Origin: Cupriavidus basilensis | Lineage (GTDB): Bacteria > Pseudomonadota > Gammaproteobacteria > Burkholderiales > Burkholderiaceae | Assembly (NCBI RefSeq): GCF_008801925.2 | Contig: NZ_CP062803.1 | Location: 3,162,001-3,226,000 of the forward strand | Direction of reading: 5' to 3' | DNA: 64,000 bases | Shown here: positions 61,401-64,000 of the stretch, in pieces | Layout: every line of letters begins with the position of its first letter | Position numbering within the stretch: position 1 is the first letter of the stretch | Made by a program: the position numbers and the translations under genes | The notes under the pieces: generated by a model | Told to the model about the DNA's origin: nothing | The model's database searches: none | The model's input: only the letters and a program-made list of their open reading frames with translations

Positions 61401-64000
61401 CGCCCCGCGCAGGTTGACGAAGGTGCTGTTGATATCGCTATATACCCCCGAGTAGCGGGTGGCCGGCGTGACGTCACCTGTCTGCGAGGAGAAGGCGCGC
61501 ACTTCCGCCACGGGGTTGAGCCCTCCGCCGATGCGGATGTCGAGGTCGCCGCCGCCGGTCAGGGTCAGCTGCTTGCCATCGGCCGAAACGCGGCCCGTGC
61601 TGGCCACCGCCAGGTTCAAGCCCTGGCTGCGCGACACATAGCTGCCGGATGCCGACATGCGCGACGACAGCATGCCGGCGTCGCCGCCGGCCTCCAGCAC
61701 CAGGTTGCCGCCGCCCAGCGTGCCGATGCCGGTGAACCCGACCAGGAACGGCGCGCTCGCGAACAAGTCGTAGCCTCCCGTCGGGCCGGCCACATAGCTG
61801 CCGAAGTTGACCCACCAGGCGGTGGGCACGCCTTCGCTGCCTGTCACGGCGCTGCCGGTGCCCTGGCGCCACAGCCAGTTGCCAACAGCGGTGGAGCCGA
61901 CGTGGGCGCGCAGGACGCCGATCGCATCGGTCCGGGACTGGTTGCTTCTGACGCCGATCAGGTCGCCCTTCACGTCGCCCTGGGCACGTACCAGCACATT
62001 GCCGCCGTGCTCCGGGTACCAGGCGCGGTACAGGCTCTGGCTGCCGCCATCGATATACGGCGCAAACGTCGTGCCATCCGGGCCCAGCAGCGTGCCGTCG
62101 AAGGCAGTGGCGCGTGGCAGGTTGTACGCCGCGCCCACACCGGCGGACTGCGTACCGGCGGTGTAGACGCCGAACGGCGAGGTCATGGTGAAGTCACCGC
62201 CCGAGATCAGGTCCAGGTCACCGGTGCCGGTGCGCAGCACGCTGAAGAGCTGCTGCCGGGCTGGCTGCAGCTGCGTCCTGTACTCCGGGGGCGTGCCGTC
62301 CTTGACCTTGACGACCAGCAAGCCATACCCCAGGTCGTTGAGGTTCTTGACCTCTTGCTCGCCGCCCCATTGGTCCAGGTCGATCGGTGTGCCGGGCTCG
62401 ATGCCGATCAATTCCAGCGAATCCCCCGCCCACACGTATTCGCCCGGCAAGCCGGTGCCCGGCAACAAGACGTTCGTCGAGACCAGGCCGTAGTGGGTGT
62501 CGGCCAGCAGCATGGACGCCTGCTTGCCGTGCGTCTGCAAGGCGCGCGTGTCCGCGGCCTGCGTGTCGGCGCCACTCACCAGCCGCACCGACCACGATTG
62601 CGAACCCTCGGGCAGCATCGGCGCCAGCGCCCAGTTGCGGCCCTGGTTGCCGCTGGCGTCCCCTGGGCGCAGCGACACCATGACCGCGTCGTCCGGCAGC
62701 TTGACCACCGTTTCGCTCGGGATCACCGCGCCCTTGCGCAAGGCAAGTGCGTTCGCCAGGTAGACCCCTGGCGCGGTCTCCACGCTCGTGCCGGTCTGCG
62801 GCAGCGGCACGCCGGCAGGCCAGGTCATGGCTGCTACGCTGGCTCCGCCGGCAAGCCGGTTGCCGGCATCGAGCTGCATGCCGCTGGCCAGCGTCAGCGG
62901 CTGCGACAGCACCGTACCCGCCGCTTGCACGATATTGCCTTGCGCATCGCGCACCGCGCCGCCCAGTATCGTACCGGCTGGCAGCACCAGGTCCGCCGCC
63001 AGCGTGGCGCGTGCGGGCAGCACCGTGCCGGGGCGCAGGCTCACCGCCTTGATCGGCAGGTCGTAGTTGAGCGTGCGGCCGGACAGGAAGAAGGTGTCTT
63101 CCGCCAGCGTGACCAGCTGGCCCTGCGGGATGACGACATCGCCGCCCCAGGGCACCCTGCCCTTGACCAGCACCCAGCCCTGATCGTCCGGGGTGACCGG
63201 CAGCGCCGAGGCGTCGAAGCCATCGGTCAGGCTGCCATAGACATTCAGGTTGCCGCCCGCGCGCAGCACCAGCGCGCCGGCTTCGCCGGAGCCATAGACG
63301 CCGGTCTGCTGCGTGCGCGGGTTGACGCTGGCATAGCGGTAGCGCGACAGGTCGATGTCGCCATCGACGTGCAGGTCGCCATCCGGCGTGGCGCTGACGA
63401 TCTCCACGCCCGGGCGCAGGTGGAAAGCATCCGCATAGCCGCGCAGGCCGGCGAGCTTGCGGTTCATCAGGTCGCCGTTGGCCAGCGCATTGCTCATGAA
63501 CACCAGGCTATCTGCGTGCTTGGCGTCCAGGTAGGCCTGGTTGATGACCTGGTAGGGACGGCCGTCGGCCATCGGATCGGTGCCCCAGGCCGCGTCCTTG
63601 TAAGACCAGAAGCCGTTGACCGCGATGGAGCGCGCGCCGTCGATGCGCAGCGCGCCGCTGGCGTCGATATCGATATCGTTGCCGGTGGCGCCGCCCAGGC
63701 GCGGGGCGTTGAGCTCGACCGTGCCGAGCGACTGTGCGCCTGCGCCGGTGCCGGCGCGCAGGTCCATGCGCGCGCCGCTCTCAAGCGTGAGCCGGCCCGT
63801 GCCGGCGTTGATCTCGATGGTGGCGCGGTTGGGCGCTTCGATGACCTGGCCGTAGCTATCCACGCGCAGCACCGTGCCGTGCGCGTCGAGCAGTGCGCCG
63901 CCGCCGATGGTGACGCCGTTGCGCGCGGCCAGGCGAATGCTGCCGACCTGCTCGCCGCTGGCGTCGATGGTGCCGGTCACGGTGAGCTTGCCGCCGTCCA
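58476..64000 (-). CDS. Filamentous haemagglutinin-family giant exoprotein (DUF3739 type), C-terminal part
   Basis: More than 1840 residues are visible and the frame runs on past the window edge. The protein is built of beta-helix-type repeats rich in G, N, D and V (LTLESGARMDLRAGTG, GALVLRAGGNLNVYGSL, GNLVLEAGGDAGMLSS, AGRDLYMADRAELKSIG). The end has the DUF3739 region (GDIDIMTPGGRTLVGVDGG, GGNILAWSAQGDINAGRG). Such proteins are exported by a two-partner TpsB pore and act in adhesion or contact. The secretion domain and its partner are outside the window. The C-terminus (MELSESQLSQLSATERRNLQ) has no toxin-like tip that I can recognise. Confidence 0.9.
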   Translation of the reverse strand, partial: DGGKLTVTGTIDASGEQVGSIRLAARNGVTIGGGALLDAHGTVLRVDSYGQVIEAPNRATIEINAGTGRLTLESGARMDLRAGTGAGAQSLGTVELNAPRLGGATGNDIDIDASGALRIDGARSIAVNGFWSYKDAAWGTDPMADGRPYQVINQAYLDAKHADSLVFMSNALANGDLMNRKLAGLRGYADAFHLRPGVEIVSATPDGDLHVDGDIDLSRYRYASVNPRTQQTGVYGSGEAGALVLRAGGNLNVYGSLTDGFDASALPVTPDDQGWVLVKGRVPWGGDVVIPQGQLVTLAEDTFFLSGRTLNYDLPIKAVSLRPGTVLPARATLAADLVLPAGTILGGAVRDAQGNIVQAAGTVLSQPLTLASGMQLDAGNRLAGGASVAAMTWPAGVPLPQTGTSVETAPGVYLANALALRKGAVIPSETVVKLPDDAVMVSLRPGDASGNQGRNWALAPMLPEGSQSWSVRLVSGADTQAADTRALQTHGKQASMLLADTHYGLVSTNVLLPGTGLPGEYVWAGDSLELIGIEPGTPIDLDQWGGEQEVKNLNDLGYGLLVVKVKDGTPPEYRTQLQPARQQLFSVLRTGTGDLDLISGGDFTMTSPFGVYTAGTQSAGVGAAYNLPRATAFDGTLLGPDGTTFAPYIDGGSQSLYRAWYPEHGGNVLVRAQGDVKGDLIGVRSNQSRTDAIGVLRAHVGSTAVGNWLWRQGTGSAVTGSEGVPTAWWVNFGSYVAGPTGGYDLFASAPFLVGFTGIGTLGGGNLVLEAGGDAGMLSSRMSASGSYVSRSQGLNLAVASTGRVSADGKQLTLTGGGDLDIRIGGGLNPVAEVRAFSSQTGDVTPATRYSGVYSDINSTFVNLRGALRMEAGSVGGIELRFDRADPAESRAYDVYKATSSIAGGGPVLVPGDAGVRIDARGDLVLGGVGDPGRVALVNNGTPFRANGASYTGDGWTWFSLWTPGTAIDLFSAGGNLTPSAAAADNGNSGNHTATDGRFMMPSVLRAVAASGSFYYGNSSTGAIDGTNRPVQSSTTLMLAPSPVGPQYARTGAGQLELLAADSIYAGGYGITQSGADPTALPNPFNAAFSGSTVKIIYGTLKLSNISPDGLAASVFLANNGGADTYQAYPLFSFTPPTASGYAAPGSQPARFYAVNGDIVGLRTGSIISRANGVGSALTFGNWYEGSGPVAIRAGRDLVNAGTALGEAEDVPADGHGWYLPPRRGDGTFAEKPVPVLNASARGNLIVHNNADDVSVVSAGRDIRMSNFYVAGPGLLEVTAGRDLYMADRAELKSIGPVANVTPGDRGSGASIAVAAGVGRNGLDFNAFARRYLDPANQADAGRALADQPGKVVAIYSGELKLADWLRAQFGYAGDEAGAPAYLQGKQAELDSARQQALAAGAAAPNRDLRREYGLAGQLHLVNWLSGRFGGHNGLGLHFDAASMDARQFFAALPAEQQRAYLRNVYYAELKAAGREYNQAGGPREGSYLRGREAIATLFPTHDAQGNALAYEGDLTMFSSANYYAPVSGAQATKRPLKGVTYLRRDEYKAAGNPYNIGVYDLLDAGIHTDFGGDIDIMTPGGRTLVGVDGGFVPGEGSGVLTQGAGEVQIYARDSILLGQSRIFTTFGGNILAWSAQGDINAGRGSKSTVVYTPQRRVYDGIGLVTLSPTTPNTGAGIATLNPVPEVPPGDIDLIAPLGTIDAGEAGIRVSGNINIGALHVVNAENIQVQGKATGIPVLAAVNVGALTNASAAASQAVGAAQDALQRERAAARQGLPSIFTVRVLGFGTDADEAAPKAREGAKVAPASYDPNGVVQVLGQMELSESQLSQLSATERRNLQR

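Noticed and set aside
58476..64000. Contact-dependent toxin (CdiA) with an immunity gene
   Set aside because: The C-terminus is a plain DUF3739-type ending without a VENN-like motif or toxin tip, and the next gene is a membrane protein in an unclear frame, not an evident immunity protein.

Overview
The window is GC-rich chromosomal DNA from a betaproteobacterium. The set parE/SLT/parC, Bug-type (TctC) binding proteins next to LysR and IclR regulators, a P4-type integrase remnant in a tRNA, and the protein sequences themselves point to Burkholderiaceae, most likely Cupriavidus or a close relative. The genus is an inference; no search was run.

Layout. 1-69: 5' end of hutU (minus) with a HutC-like operator. 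432-2264: an MsbA-type ABC exporter. 2278-4505: a very long inverted repeat (arms near 400 bp) whose right arm has been split by a 1281-bp IS481-family element (3066-4346, CCGGT duplication). 4516-5735: a two-gene chromate transporter. 5817-11095: parC, a lytic transglycosylase and parE. 11391-12778: an MFS transporter and a tiny membrane protein. 12846-14768: uup, with a terminator/small-RNA-like leader upstream. 15321-18659: glutamate-type binding protein, benE, an orphan coiled-coil protein and an EmrE-type SMR pump.

18734-29677 is a genomic island in tRNA-Arg(CCT). A 21-bp copy of the tRNA 3' end lies at 18734-18754 and the tRNA itself is at 29658-29732. A decayed P4-type integrase sits beside the tRNA, a Tn3 transposase remnant lies at the far end, and base composition is visibly lower in GC. 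The cargo (19769-27815) is a tight run of genes: GT-C membrane glycosyltransferase, split transketolase, an epimerase fused to a GtrB-like polyprenyl-phosphate glycosyltransferase, two methyltransferases, a truncated membrane ORF and a GtrA flippase. It looks like a three-component gtr surface-glycan system with added genes to make an unusual sugar. This is the most interesting system in the window.

30434-38278: a cold-shock-type DEAD-box helicase with a long leader and RGG tail, an EgtB/SenA-like enzyme plus egtD, a TerC protein under a yybP-ykoY riboswitch, then thyA-folA. 38276-49463: mostly housekeeping (pmbA, yjgA, mog, an AEC carrier, orn, an M48 protease, rsgA, a CobD-like protein, pirin plus LysR, gluQ). 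49561-57960: rhlE, then a catabolic-type block of two Bug proteins (one frameshifted), LysR, a CoA-transferase, an IclR regulator and a GNAT acetyltransferase. 58476-64000: the C-terminal part of a giant filamentous-haemagglutinin-family exoprotein running off the window.
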